DNA of 14,168 nucleotides from an uncultured Acidobacteriota bacterium (lineage in GTDB: Bacteria; Acidobacteriota; Blastocatellia; Pyrinomonadales; Pyrinomonadaceae). The stretch covers positions 1 to 14,168 of the forward strand of contig CADEEU010000051.1 of the NCBI GenBank assembly GCA_902826385.1, written 5' to 3'. Shown here piece by piece: positions 1 through 6,502 of the stretch (the stretch's first letter is position 1; each line of letters opens with the position of its first letter). Position numbers and translations under genes: made by a program. A model generated the notes under the pieces. That model was not told where the DNA came from. It saw nothing but the letters and a program-made list of their open reading frames with translations, and made no database searches.

Positions 1-504
1 GTTGATCCCTTCGATGTATTCCTTGCGATGGCTGTAACTAAACCTATCGAACTGTTCACGGGCCTTTTTGTTTTTCGACAATGCGTTTTCAAGATCGTCA
101 GGAACGACAAGCTCTTTCTTTTCCGCGGGTCTCTTTTTTTCGACTTTGATGCCTTTTCTGTTAAGCTCGACAGCCTGGCGAATCAGTCCGACCATAACCT
201 TGTCCGAAGGCAAATCCCTAATTGAAGTTATACGGCCAAAACTGCCCATTGCGGTCTTGTTATCGGGGAACGCATCGCTCTCAATCAGCGACTGCTTCCA
301 GAATCCGAACGAACAATGCTGTTTGAACGCGGCCATATTGCAGACCATTCCCTTGTAGTCGAAATGCGGAAAGCTCCATTTCATCGATTCTTCGATCTCA
401 GGGCAAGCCTTGTGAACTAGCTTTCGGATATGCAGAAGTATCGGCTGTGCAAAATCCGCGGATTTTTCGATGTAGACATCGACTTTGGGATCGATCTTGG
501 ACAT
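1..504 (-). CDS. YdeI/OmpD-associated family protein (DUF1801 + OmdA), 3' end cut by window
   Basis: The minus-strand frame stays open for 168 codons from ATG at 504 to the window edge. It begins MSKIDPKVDVYIEKSADF. Residues about 15-110 look like a DUF1801 (YdhG-like) fold, with the family-typical stretch MKWSFPHFDYKGM near residue 42 and a later FGFWK. The last visible part, FSYSHRKEYIEGIN, is the start of the OmdA (bacteriocin-protection, YdeI) C-terminal domain, so roughly 30-40 residues are probably missing. Proteins with this two-domain layout are usually cytoplasmic. Their biochemical role is unknown, and the OmdA label comes from a weak link to bacteriocin tolerance in enterobacteria. 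A modest GGAT lies 5 bases before the ATG. The gene sits 42 bases after the DUF3052 gene on the same strand and is probably the last member of the yjbQ-DUF3052 run. Assignment is by remembered family resemblance, not by a search. Confidence 0.85.
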   Translation of the reverse strand, partial: MSKIDPKVDVYIEKSADFAQPILLHIRKLVHKACPEIEESMKWSFPHFDYKGMVCNMAAFKQHCSFGFWKQSLIESDAFPDNKTAMGSFGRITSIRDLPSDKVMVGLIRQAVELNRKGIKVEKKRPAEKKELVVPDDLENALSKNKKAREQFDRFSYSHRKEYIEGIN

Positions 505-546
505 AAATCCAAAGCGTTCAAAGCGTTGTTGTTCGGAACCGCAAGA

Positions 547-958
547 TTATATACGATTTTCGCGTCTTATGACCAACTTTAACCCCGACCATCTTTCATC
601 GACCGCGCAAACCTTTACATCGACCAGGCCCAGCGGAAACGCAGCTTCGCGAATCGTATCTTCAGTGATTTCCGTTGGCAGCCTGGCCGCTTTCTTGTAC
701 CAGGAAACCCAGATCGGCTCCGTTTTGTTTGATCGCCTTCGACGCTTTAGCAAGGCCCCGAAAAAGTTCGTCGCGGGAATTCGTAAAAAGATGAACAATG
801 TCCGCATCCGCTTCAAGCTCATACGCTATGCGTACGTCATGCGGCAGCGGCTCGACAAGCCCCAGATAATTCTCCGGTGCACTGAGGGCCACGATACTCA
901 TGCCTTCCTTCACGCCAAGCTTTTTCGCGGGCGGTGTGCCCGAGTATCCAGCAGTCAT
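547..958 (-). pseudogene. DUF3052 family protein, broken by one frameshift
   Basis: Two minus-strand frames together make one DUF3052 protein. The first starts at ATG 958 (MTAGYSGTPPAKKLG) and runs through VEPLPHDVRIAYEL and DADIVHLFTNSRDE. The conserved second half, IWVSWYKKAARLPTEITE through GLVDVKVCAVDERWSGLK, is in the frame shifted by one base and ends at TAA 547-549. The switch falls near 708-715, in a short run of G and T. One base must be skipped (or two are missing) to rejoin the frames. Rejoined length is about 136 residues, normal for the family. Function is unknown; DUF3052 proteins are small cytoplasmic proteins. The ATG overlaps the stop of yjbQ (ATGA), so translation is probably coupled. 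The frame upstream of 958 is the yjbQ tail read out of frame. Both halves look well conserved, so a recent mutation or a sequencing/assembly error is likelier than long decay. Confidence 0.8.
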
Positions 959-1352
959 AACATTTTCACCAACACCTTTCTCTCCCGCGGCCCGTCGAAC
1001 TCGCACAAATAGATCCCCTGCCAACGGCCTAAGCACAGCTTTCCGCCCTCGACCGGCACCGTCACACTTGAACAACCGAAGATTTGATGTGAGCATCGGA
1101 GTTGTGTTCGAAATGTTTGAAGTGCTCATCGTATTGCGGAATCAATCTCCTCAAAAACCCGAGCATGTCCGACTGTACGTCTGGGTCCGCGTTCTCGTTT
1201 ATCGTAAGCCCGCAGGTCGTGTGCTGGGTAAATAAAACGCACACGTCGGATTGTACCGAGGCTTCACTCAAAGACATTTGAACCTCGGCCGTTATGTCGA
1301 TCATCTCTTCACGGACGGTCGATTTGAATTTGAGAATTTCCGATGGCGGCAT
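955..1352 (-). pseudogene. yjbQ: YjbQ/UPF0047 family protein, broken by one frameshift
   Basis: From ATG 1352 the frame reads MPPSEILKFKSTVREEMIDI and carries the family hallmark TQHTTCGLTINENADPDV and later DAHIKSS, then hits TGA at 1062-1064. The missing C-terminus continues in another frame: SVTVPVEGGKLCLGRWQG, IYLCEFDGP and ERKVLVKML, with stop at 955-957. The junction lies near 1066-1082. One base (or four) must be added to rejoin the frames, giving about 132 residues, the usual YjbQ length. YjbQ proteins are small cytoplasmic enzymes with weak thiamine-phosphate-synthase activity reported for some members; their main role is unclear. The final histidine and W-Q-G region is present. The start was chosen because homology begins there; no ATG further upstream is needed. 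The stop overlaps the DUF3052 start by four bases. A TATATT box lies 8 bases before the ATG. Confidence 0.8.
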
Positions 1353-1394
1353 CGCTTCAGAATATATCAAACCTTGAGCAGATAAGCAGTTAGC

Positions 1395-1415
1395 AGCTGT
1401 CCGAGGTCGACAGCT
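1395..1415. promoter_or_regulatory. Perfect dyad in divergent promoter region
   Basis: Arms AGCTGTC (1395-1401) and GACAGCT (1409-1415) are perfect inverted repeats around a 7-base centre. The dyad lies between yjbQ (leftward) and the beta-helix gene (rightward) and overlaps the proposed -35 box of the latter. It could be an operator for a dimeric regulator or a small hairpin. No regulator gene lies next to it. Confidence 0.4.
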
Positions 1416-1435
1416 ACCTGTTAAACTCATAATAT
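1407..1435 (+). promoter_or_regulatory. Candidate sigma-70 promoter for the beta-helix gene
   Basis: TCGACA at 1407-1412 (5/6 to TTGACA) and TAATAT at 1430-1435 (4/6) are separated by 17 bases. A start near 1442 would give a leader of about 20 bases, with the GGGAG ribosome site at 1449-1453 before ATG 1461. The -35 overlaps the dyad at 1395-1415. Confidence 0.4.
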
Positions 1436-1460
1436 GCACAAATCAATCGGGAGAAGAATG

Positions 1461-3299
1461 ATGAAAAGAACGTTGTTTGTTTTTGTAAATCTGGCTTTGA
1501 TCTGCATTACTGTCGCAACCGCGCAGAACAGGTTTGACGGCTATTCGCTGTCGGTCAAAGCGGACAACTCCGGCGTTTGCCCTGTCCGCTTTTTGCCGCA
1601 GCAGAATCAGCAAAATCACGTTCAGGTTTTCATTGCCGGCACAAACATGCAGAAACCCGCTACCGGTTTGACCGCGTGCGACTTCAGCACGGTTGAAGGA
1701 AACCGTGTTGGGCCGAACTCGGCCGATCAAAAATGGTGCTTTCAGGGGCCTGAGGAACTGTATGAGATAAAACTCGGCAACGGCGATTCTTACCTGTGGC
1801 CGATGGTCGGCCGCGACACCGGTTTTTATAACGTTAAAGATTTTCGCCCGGTGAAACGCACCGAAAGTCCGACGGTGAAATATTTGTATTCTGAGCCCGC
1901 CGATTATACGAAAGCGATCCGCAACGCAATGATGGTAATGGCAAGTCGTCAGGGCGGAACGCTTCTTTTTCCGAGCGGTGATTACATTGTAGGTACAACC
2001 GATGGCAATACCCGCGACCCGTCTTATGAAGCCATCACGGTTCCGTCCGGAGTAACGATAACGGGCGCAAGCGGGAACTTTTCAGTGCCGACGACAAACA
2101 TGCCCATTCGGGCGAGCGCGAGCCGTATTCGACTAAGGAACAATCGGCAAACGATCTTTCGAATCGGCGGCTGTACGAATGCCGTGACTGTACGTAATAT
2201 CGAAATGATCGGCAATACAGCCCTTTATGGTGAAGGCCCGCGTGACGCGACGGGGAACTACGGAATCGAAGCGCTTGGAGAATGGACCATTGATCCGATC
2301 ACGAAGGTGCACCTGCCTAACACGAGCCAGTTCTTCAGGTTCGAAAACGTTACTTTTCAAAATTTGGATATCGGTATATTTGTCCACAACACCAATCAAC
2401 CGAATTGCAATTCCGCCAGGCAGATGTGTAATCAATGGCAGTTCGATAACATTCGTGTCGATCACGGCATGTTTTTGTACAACAAAACCGGAATCAAGAT
2501 AGACACCTTTAACACTGACTGGACGATCGCAAATTCACAGATCAACACGGCCGCAGCGAATGCTCCGGGAAATGGTATCCACATTGTGCGTGCCGCGGGA
2601 ATTTTAATAGAGAACACGTTCGGCGGTGGGACCGATGAAGGACGCAATATCGGCGGCACGTTTCTTTACATCGATTCGGTCGGCACTTTGACCCTCATCG
2701 GAGTTTCCGCCGAGCGAACGCAGAAGACTATTTACACTGTTCCGTCGACATCGGCGGCGTCTCAAATGATGACGGTGATCGGCGGGGTTTTCGGGTCCCC
2801 GATCGAGTTAAATGGTCGGCTAAATTTCATTTCCATCGGCAACCACTACAGCGCGCGAACCATCCAGGCGGGGCCCGGCGTAACCGTGACATCCAACGGC
2901 GACCGATTTTGCTACGATCCGCTTGTGTTGGCGAATACCTGTCTCGAACCCGGAAGCCGAACTCCAGTGACGAAACCCGGTTTCGATAAGGGACGTTTGA
3001 TGTTCCGCACAGGACGTCTCCCCGAGGGCCAGCCGGGAAATTTTATCGATCGTCAGTCAAACTATTTTGGTTACGACGTCGAGATAGGTGACGGTCTGAT
3101 GCAGTTCGATTCGAATGTCACCTTTCGCGACCTCGCGGCGTTTGTAGCGCCGTCAGCGGGCTCGTCGCGTGTACGTGACGGTGCGATCGTTTATTGCAAA
3201 GACTGTCGGAAATCGCCCAACGGCGTATGCTCGCAAGGTCAGGCCGGCACCGACGGAGCGTTTGCAAAAAGGATAAATGATCAGTGGAGGTGTGACTAA
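1461..3299 (+). CDS. Secreted right-handed beta-helix (pectate-lyase-like) protein
   Basis: The protein has 612 residues from ATG 1461, chosen because GGGAG ends 7 bases upstream; ATG 1458 is nearly as good. A Sec signal peptide covers about residues 1-21 (MKRTLFVFV, hydrophobic core, then TATAQ). Residues about 149-178 (YTKAIRNAMMVMASRQGGT then LLFPSGDYIVG) match the opening of pectate-lyase superfamily beta-helix domains, where a helix with an AI-x-A pattern precedes the first coil. Coil-like strands follow to about residue 500, for example VTVRNIEMIGN, FRFENVTFQNLDIGIFV and GIHIVRAAGILIENT. No clear polysaccharide-lyase catalytic set can be read, so an enzyme function is unproven; a surface or adhesive role is equally possible. 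The last 34 residues hold four cysteines (CKDC and two later) and a G-T-D-G-A-F-A-K-R-I-N-D-Q-W motif, resembling C-terminal tails on extracellular beta-helix and tail-fibre-like proteins. The gene converges on the lipoprotein gene with a 9-base gap. Confidence 0.75.
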   Translation: MKRTLFVFVNLALICITVATAQNRFDGYSLSVKADNSGVCPVRFLPQQNQQNHVQVFIAGTNMQKPATGLTACDFSTVEGNRVGPNSADQKWCFQGPEELYEIKLGNGDSYLWPMVGRDTGFYNVKDFRPVKRTESPTVKYLYSEPADYTKAIRNAMMVMASRQGGTLLFPSGDYIVGTTDGNTRDPSYEAITVPSGVTITGASGNFSVPTTNMPIRASASRIRLRNNRQTIFRIGGCTNAVTVRNIEMIGNTALYGEGPRDATGNYGIEALGEWTIDPITKVHLPNTSQFFRFENVTFQNLDIGIFVHNTNQPNCNSARQMCNQWQFDNIRVDHGMFLYNKTGIKIDTFNTDWTIANSQINTAAANAPGNGIHIVRAAGILIENTFGGGTDEGRNIGGTFLYIDSVGTLTLIGVSAERTQKTIYTVPSTSAASQMMTVIGGVFGSPIELNGRLNFISIGNHYSARTIQAGPGVTVTSNGDRFCYDPLVLANTCLEPGSRTPVTKPGFDKGRLMFRTGRLPEGQPGNFIDRQSNYFGYDVEIGDGLMQFDSNVTFRDLAAFVAPSAGSSRVRDGAIVYCKDCRKSPNGVCSQGQAGTDGAFAKRINDQWRCD

Positions 3300-3308
3300 T
3301 TCCCGGAA

Positions 3309-4022
3309 CTAGGAGGTTTCGAACAACCGTATGATCATTTGGCCATTACCACGCCATTTGACCCAGCCGCGGTTTTCGTCCTTCGACTTGTCGCCACCGT
3401 CATTCCATTTTACTTTTAACCAGTCACCGCTGATCTCGACCGGAAAAAAAAGCGTTGGTGCACTCGAAAGCTCTACTACGTTCCCGCCTTTCGGTGAAGA
3501 ATGTAGCGGATTCGAGTCACTATCAAACTCAATGGCGTAGCAATCTAAAATATATTTTTCCCACTTTTGACGCTCGAATAACGGGCTGTTTTTTTTAACA
3601 AATTTTTTATCACCCGTTTCTTCGTTCGACACAACTTCGTAAAAATCCTTAGATTCGCCGACGAGGTTGAAAACAATGTATCCGTCACCCGAATATCGAA
3701 ACGGCTTAAAGTATTCGTTTTTCTCGGGCTTTTCGCCATTGTCCTCAATGAATTTGTAGCTGTACCAAAACGAACCGTCCTTTTGATAGATATCTACTTT
3801 GCCAGCTTTTACAGCATCGTCGGTTGTTTTCAACTGTCCGATTGAATTCCGTAAATCGTAAGGCTGAACTTCAGTGTTCTTTACTTTCGACCTGAGTTCG
3901 TTAGTGTTGCTTGGTTGGTCAATTGATGTTTTTTGGGGGTGCGTTATCTGGCCGTTAGAATAATTACATCCACTTATAAACAATGTCAGCGAAAGTAAAA
4001 GGACTTCGGATAAAACCTTCAT
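3309..4022 (-). CDS. Lipoprotein with SH3-like C-terminus, possible immunity protein
   Basis: The 237-residue product starts MKVLSEVLLLSLTLFISGC. The lipobox ISGC puts the lipidated cysteine at residue 19, so it is a periplasm-facing lipoprotein. Residues 20-60 are polar and linker-like. The middle has aromatic-rich beta strands (GSFWYSYKF, YIVFNLVGE). The end (DWLKVKWND ... GWVKWRGNGQMIIRLFE) looks like a bacterial SH3-like strand set. No catalytic motif was recognised. AAGGA lies 9 bases before the ATG, inside the 16-base gap to the peptidase gene, so the two are probably co-translated. The gene is clearly AT-richer than its flanks, with runs of T and A. The pairing with a wall hydrolase that has no signal peptide suggests a protector of the producing cell, but this is inference from position and lipidation only. 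Confidence 0.7.
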   Translation of the reverse strand: MKVLSEVLLLSLTLFISGCNYSNGQITHPQKTSIDQPSNTNELRSKVKNTEVQPYDLRNSIGQLKTTDDAVKAGKVDIYQKDGSFWYSYKFIEDNGEKPEKNEYFKPFRYSGDGYIVFNLVGESKDFYEVVSNEETGDKKFVKKNSPLFERQKWEKYILDCYAIEFDSDSNPLHSSPKGGNVVELSSAPTLFFPVEISGDWLKVKWNDGGDKSKDENRGWVKWRGNGQMIIRLFETS

Positions 4023-4038
4023 ATTTTCAAATCCTTAA

Positions 4039-4662
4039 CTAACTTCCAAACCCCAGGTGTCCATGATCATCGTGACCGCCCGCCGTCGGAATCCCAGATA
4101 GCTTCGCCATTTTGCCTTGGTAGTTCTTTTTAAAACCAAACGTTTCGGCTACTTGATAGACGATTTCATTGTTTTTTTTCGAGAAGTTTTTATTATTCAT
4201 TTTACCATGAAAGCTGTATCCCCCGTTGTCGATGTAGCGGAAATCCACATCTAAACCACTGCGACTGCCATGACCGTGCCCGGCATGATCAACAGACCCG
4301 GGAGACCAAGGATCCGAACCATTATCGGCTGACATATCACCAAATGATATATGGATTGAATGCGTATCCTTAAGTACTGCTGCTACGCCAAAAAGGGCAG
4401 CCGCAACATTTGCCAATAAATAATGATCGCCTTTTCCGTGAAGGACACCATTATTCATACCGCCAGTGTCTATACCCGAATATCTGTCGAAGAAATTCAT
4501 TCTATCCGGAAATTTAACTAATAAAGCTTGATTCGGCTCAAGACTTATAAGTAAAAAATATCCGTCCATATTAACATTCTGAAGATAGTAGTTATTGACC
4601 TTATCGTTGTTATGGCTTGGAACGACTGTTCCCGTGCGATTGATATGATAATCAAGCGGCAT
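4039..4662 (-). CDS. MepA-like (M74/LAS) zinc murein peptidase lacking a signal peptide
   Basis: The product has 207 residues. Three blocks line up with penicillin-insensitive murein endopeptidase MepA: FGDMS (107-111, MepA has IGDMS), H131-G-S-R-S-G-L-D-V-D140 (MepA HQTGLDVD) and H197-D-D-H200-G-H202 (MepA H-R-A-H-M-H). The pattern H/D plus HxxHxH is the zinc and catalytic set of LAS metallopeptidases, which cut D-Ala-containing peptide cross-links in peptidoglycan. The first His-to-Asp spacing is two residues longer than in MepA; H129 or H126 might be the ligand instead. There is no N-terminal signal sequence or transmembrane stretch (MPLDYHINRTGTVV), although the substrate is outside the cytoplasm. 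This points to a delivered effector or lysis-released toxin rather than a housekeeping enzyme. AGGGGG lies 8 bases before the ATG. A weak promoter (CTGTCA at 4736-4741, TAAAAT at 4711-4716) precedes it. The gene is AT-rich, like the lipoprotein gene behind it. Confidence 0.75.
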   Translation of the reverse strand: MPLDYHINRTGTVVPSHNNDKVNNYYLQNVNMDGYFLLISLEPNQALLVKFPDRMNFFDRYSGIDTGGMNNGVLHGKGDHYLLANVAAALFGVAAVLKDTHSIHISFGDMSADNGSDPWSPGSVDHAGHGHGSRSGLDVDFRYIDNGGYSFHGKMNNKNFSKKNNEIVYQVAETFGFKKNYQGKMAKLSGIPTAGGHDDHGHLGFGS

Positions 4663-4792
4663 TTTTGAGACCCCCTATAACATGTAACCTTGAAACGGTA
4701 ACGTCAGGAAATTTTAACATTCTTCTATTGATTCGTGACAGAAAACGGAGCCGGAGAAATCCGTATCAACTTTTTCAGATACCTAATTAGTC

Positions 4793-5806
4793 TTACGAAC
4801 TTGTCGAAAAGCTCGGCCGGCTGCTGCATGACGGAGTTTGTGAGCGATGGATCGTGATGCCCTTACTGTCGTTCTTTTTTACGCTTTTTTGCCTGGTCAC
4901 AAGGGCGACGGAAACAACCACGATCGCTGCTCCGATCAGCATTTGTAAGGTCAGGGATTCGCCGGCAACTCCCCAGCCGAGCAGTACAGCCACGACCGGA
5001 TTGACGTAAGCGTAGGTTGCGACTTTCGAAGGGTCGGCATTCTTTAACAGCCAACTATACGCCGTAAAACCGACCAGCGAGCCAAATAAGATCAGATAAC
5101 CGACCGCGGCCCATGACCGGCTCGAGATCGCTAATGGGTCAAATGCCCACCACTCGCCTCTTATCAAACTGACCAGCATCAGCATCGTTCCGCCCGAAAT
5201 CATCTGCAAGCCCGCGGTCAGCAGCGAAGATTTCGGCACAGGAGCCTTTAGGCCATAGATCGAACCCGCCGCCCATGAGAGTGCGGCCCCGATAACGGCA
5301 AAAGTGCCAAGCCATTGGCTCATGCCGCCATTCAGAATACCGCCGTTGGTCGTTTGCCCGGTCACAAGCAGGGCGACGCCGGCAAAACCGATCACAAGCC
5401 CGATGGTGGTCAGCAAATTCGGCCGGCCCTTCTTTAACCACAACCAACTAAGGAGAATGACGAAGAACGGCTCGACCGCGACGAGCAGGGCCGCGAGGCT
5501 TGACGAAATATACTGCTGCGCCAGCACCACGCCGCCGTTTCCGCCAAGCAGAAGCAGCGTGCCGACGATCAGGCTGGTCCGCCAGTGAACGGCCTTCGGA
5601 ATCTCGAAATCAGCCGAACGCGACGCAATAAGCAACAGCACCGCACCCGCAAACACGAATCGCGTCCCAGCCATGATAAACGGCGGAAATGTTTCGATCG
5701 CATACTTGATCGCGAGGTAGGTCGATCCCCACAGAAGATAAATAGCAGCAAAGGCCGCTATCATTATTACCAGCTTTTTGTTGTCTCTAAGCGTCGTTAA
5801 ATTCAT
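4793..5806 (-). CDS. EamA/DMT-family inner-membrane exporter (YedA/RhtA-like)
   Basis: The 337-residue protein is strongly hydrophobic, with about ten membrane helices in two EamA repeats (about 14-148 and 165-296). The first helix carries the family-typical LLWGSTYLAIKYAIETFPPF, and the second repeat has AYSWLLKNADPSKVATYAYV, also typical. Relatives export amino acids or other small metabolites by proton exchange; the substrate here cannot be read from sequence. The last 40 or so residues are hydrophilic and rich in Ser and Thr, longer than usual, and probably a cytoplasmic tail. GGGAG lies 10 bases before the ATG. The gene starts 24 bases after the Lrp/AsnC regulator on the same strand and should be co-transcribed with it. 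That pairing is common for amino-acid exporters controlled by the exported amino acid. Confidence 0.9.
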   Translation of the reverse strand: MNLTTLRDNKKLVIMIAAFAAIYLLWGSTYLAIKYAIETFPPFIMAGTRFVFAGAVLLLIASRSADFEIPKAVHWRTSLIVGTLLLLGGNGGVVLAQQYISSSLAALLVAVEPFFVILLSWLWLKKGRPNLLTTIGLVIGFAGVALLVTGQTTNGGILNGGMSQWLGTFAVIGAALSWAAGSIYGLKAPVPKSSLLTAGLQMISGGTMLMLVSLIRGEWWAFDPLAISSRSWAAVGYLILFGSLVGFTAYSWLLKNADPSKVATYAYVNPVVAVLLGWGVAGESLTLQMLIGAAIVVVSVALVTRQKSVKKNDSKGITIHRSQTPSCSSRPSFSTSS

Positions 5807-5830
5807 AACGCTACACTCCCTTTACTCGAT

Positions 5831-6316
5831 CTACTTCTTTTTCGCTCTTGACTTCGCCGGCCCGATACAACGATCCAGCGGCAGAGCAGTTGTTTCCTTT
5901 ACCGTTTGCAGCACGACGGTCGTGCGGGTTGAAACCACGGTCGGGATCGCCTTTAATTTTTCCCTAAGCAATCTCGCCAAGTCTTCCGGATCAGCCGCAC
6001 GGACTTTCAGGAGGTATGAATCTTCGCCCGCTACGTCATGCACCTCCAAAACCTCAGGTATATCAGCCAATAGCTGATCGGTCCCGTCACCGCATTCATT
6101 AGTTCGCACAAACACAAAAGCGATCAGACCAAAGCCGACCATCTTCGGGTCGAGCGATGCGGCGTAGCCGCGAACTATGCCGCGGTCCTCAAGTTTTCTG
6201 ATTCGTTCCAGCACCGCCGACGGCGCCAACCCAACCTGCCGGGCAATTTCGGCGTTCGACTCTCGCCCGTCGCGTTGAATAATGGTCAGAATATTTTTAT
6301 CAATATCGTCAATCAT
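5831..6316 (-). CDS. Lrp/AsnC family transcriptional regulator
   Basis: The protein has 161 residues. The N-terminal winged helix-turn-helix (about 2-52) begins IDDIDKNILTIIQRDGRESN, with EIARQVGLAPSAVLERIRKLE as the recognition region. A C-terminal RAM/AsnC ligand-binding and oligomerisation domain (about 62-140) contains DVAGEDSYLLKVRAAD and the strand VSTRTTVVLQTVKE. The final residues are a basic tail (RAKKK). Family members form dimers to octamers that bind an amino acid and wrap DNA. The start is fixed by the family N-terminus. No real ribosome site precedes it; the leader is predicted to be about 15 bases. The promoter is overlain by three phased repeats (6311-6388), so it probably represses itself and may act on the divergent dehydrogenase gene. 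The downstream exporter is its likely main target. Confidence 0.92.
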   Translation of the reverse strand: MIDDIDKNILTIIQRDGRESNAEIARQVGLAPSAVLERIRKLEDRGIVRGYAASLDPKMVGFGLIAFVFVRTNECGDGTDQLLADIPEVLEVHDVAGEDSYLLKVRAADPEDLARLLREKLKAIPTVVSTRTTVVLQTVKETTALPLDRCIGPAKSRAKKK

Positions 6317-6325
6317 TCGTTAATA
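6311..6325. promoter_or_regulatory. Lrp-type operator copy 1, over the regulator's start codon
   Basis: The site reads AATCATTCGTTAATA on the plus strand. It is the most diverged of three copies of the 15-bp imperfect dyad AAT-CAT-CGG-TTA-ATT and covers the regulator's ATG. It begins 32 bp from the next copy. Confidence 0.5.
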
Positions 6326-6337
6326 GTCGTGAAATAC

Positions 6338-6366
6338 AGAATAATCATCGGTTAATTTTTTGTCAA
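6338..6366 (-). promoter_or_regulatory. Strong sigma-70 promoter of the Lrp/AsnC-exporter operon
   Basis: On the minus strand TTGACA (6361-6366, perfect consensus) and TATTCT (6338-6343) are exactly 17 bases apart. Transcription should start near 6331, about 15 bases before the ATG. The spacer contains operator copy 2. Confidence 0.65.
6343..6357. promoter_or_regulatory. Lrp-type operator copy 2, inside the promoter spacer
   Basis: The site reads AATCATCGGTTAATT, an imperfect 15-bp dyad (outer AAT/ATT, centre CGG). It lies between the -35 and -10 boxes, so binding would block RNA polymerase. Confidence 0.6.
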
Positions 6367-6373
6367 GCTAAAT

Positions 6374-6388
6374 ATTCATCGGCTAATC
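6374..6388. promoter_or_regulatory. Lrp-type operator copy 3, upstream of the -35 box
   Basis: The site reads ATTCATCGGCTAATC and shares TCATCGG and TAAT with copy 2. It starts 31 bp from copy 2, close to three helical turns, so all three copies face the same side of the DNA. Confidence 0.6.
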
Positions 6389-6465
6389 TCTTATTTCTGC
6401 CAGGCGGTCTAAAAAGAGAAAAGGCCTTAAATGCACAGCCGGATGGGCTATCGGCCCCGTCGGGA

Positions 6466-6495
6466 TTGATTAAGCAAAACGTTTCGAAATATTAT
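6466..6495 (+). promoter_or_regulatory. Candidate promoter giving a leaderless aldehyde dehydrogenase mRNA
   Basis: TTGATT (6466-6471) and TATTAT (6490-6495, 5/6) are 18 bases apart. The ATG at 6503 follows the -10 box by only 7 bases, so the transcript should begin at or next to the start codon. No Shine-Dalgarno sequence is present. Confidence 0.5.
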
Positions 6496-6502
6496 CGAAC
6501 CT

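Noticed and set aside
959..1129. N-terminal 57-codon extension of the DUF3052 frame
   Set aside because: It is the yjbQ C-terminus read in the wrong frame; the DUF3052 family begins at MTAGYSG (958).
1461..3299. Beta-helix protein as a pectate lyase
   Set aside because: Only the fold is visible; no catalytic Asp/Arg/Lys set could be pointed to, so no enzyme name is given.
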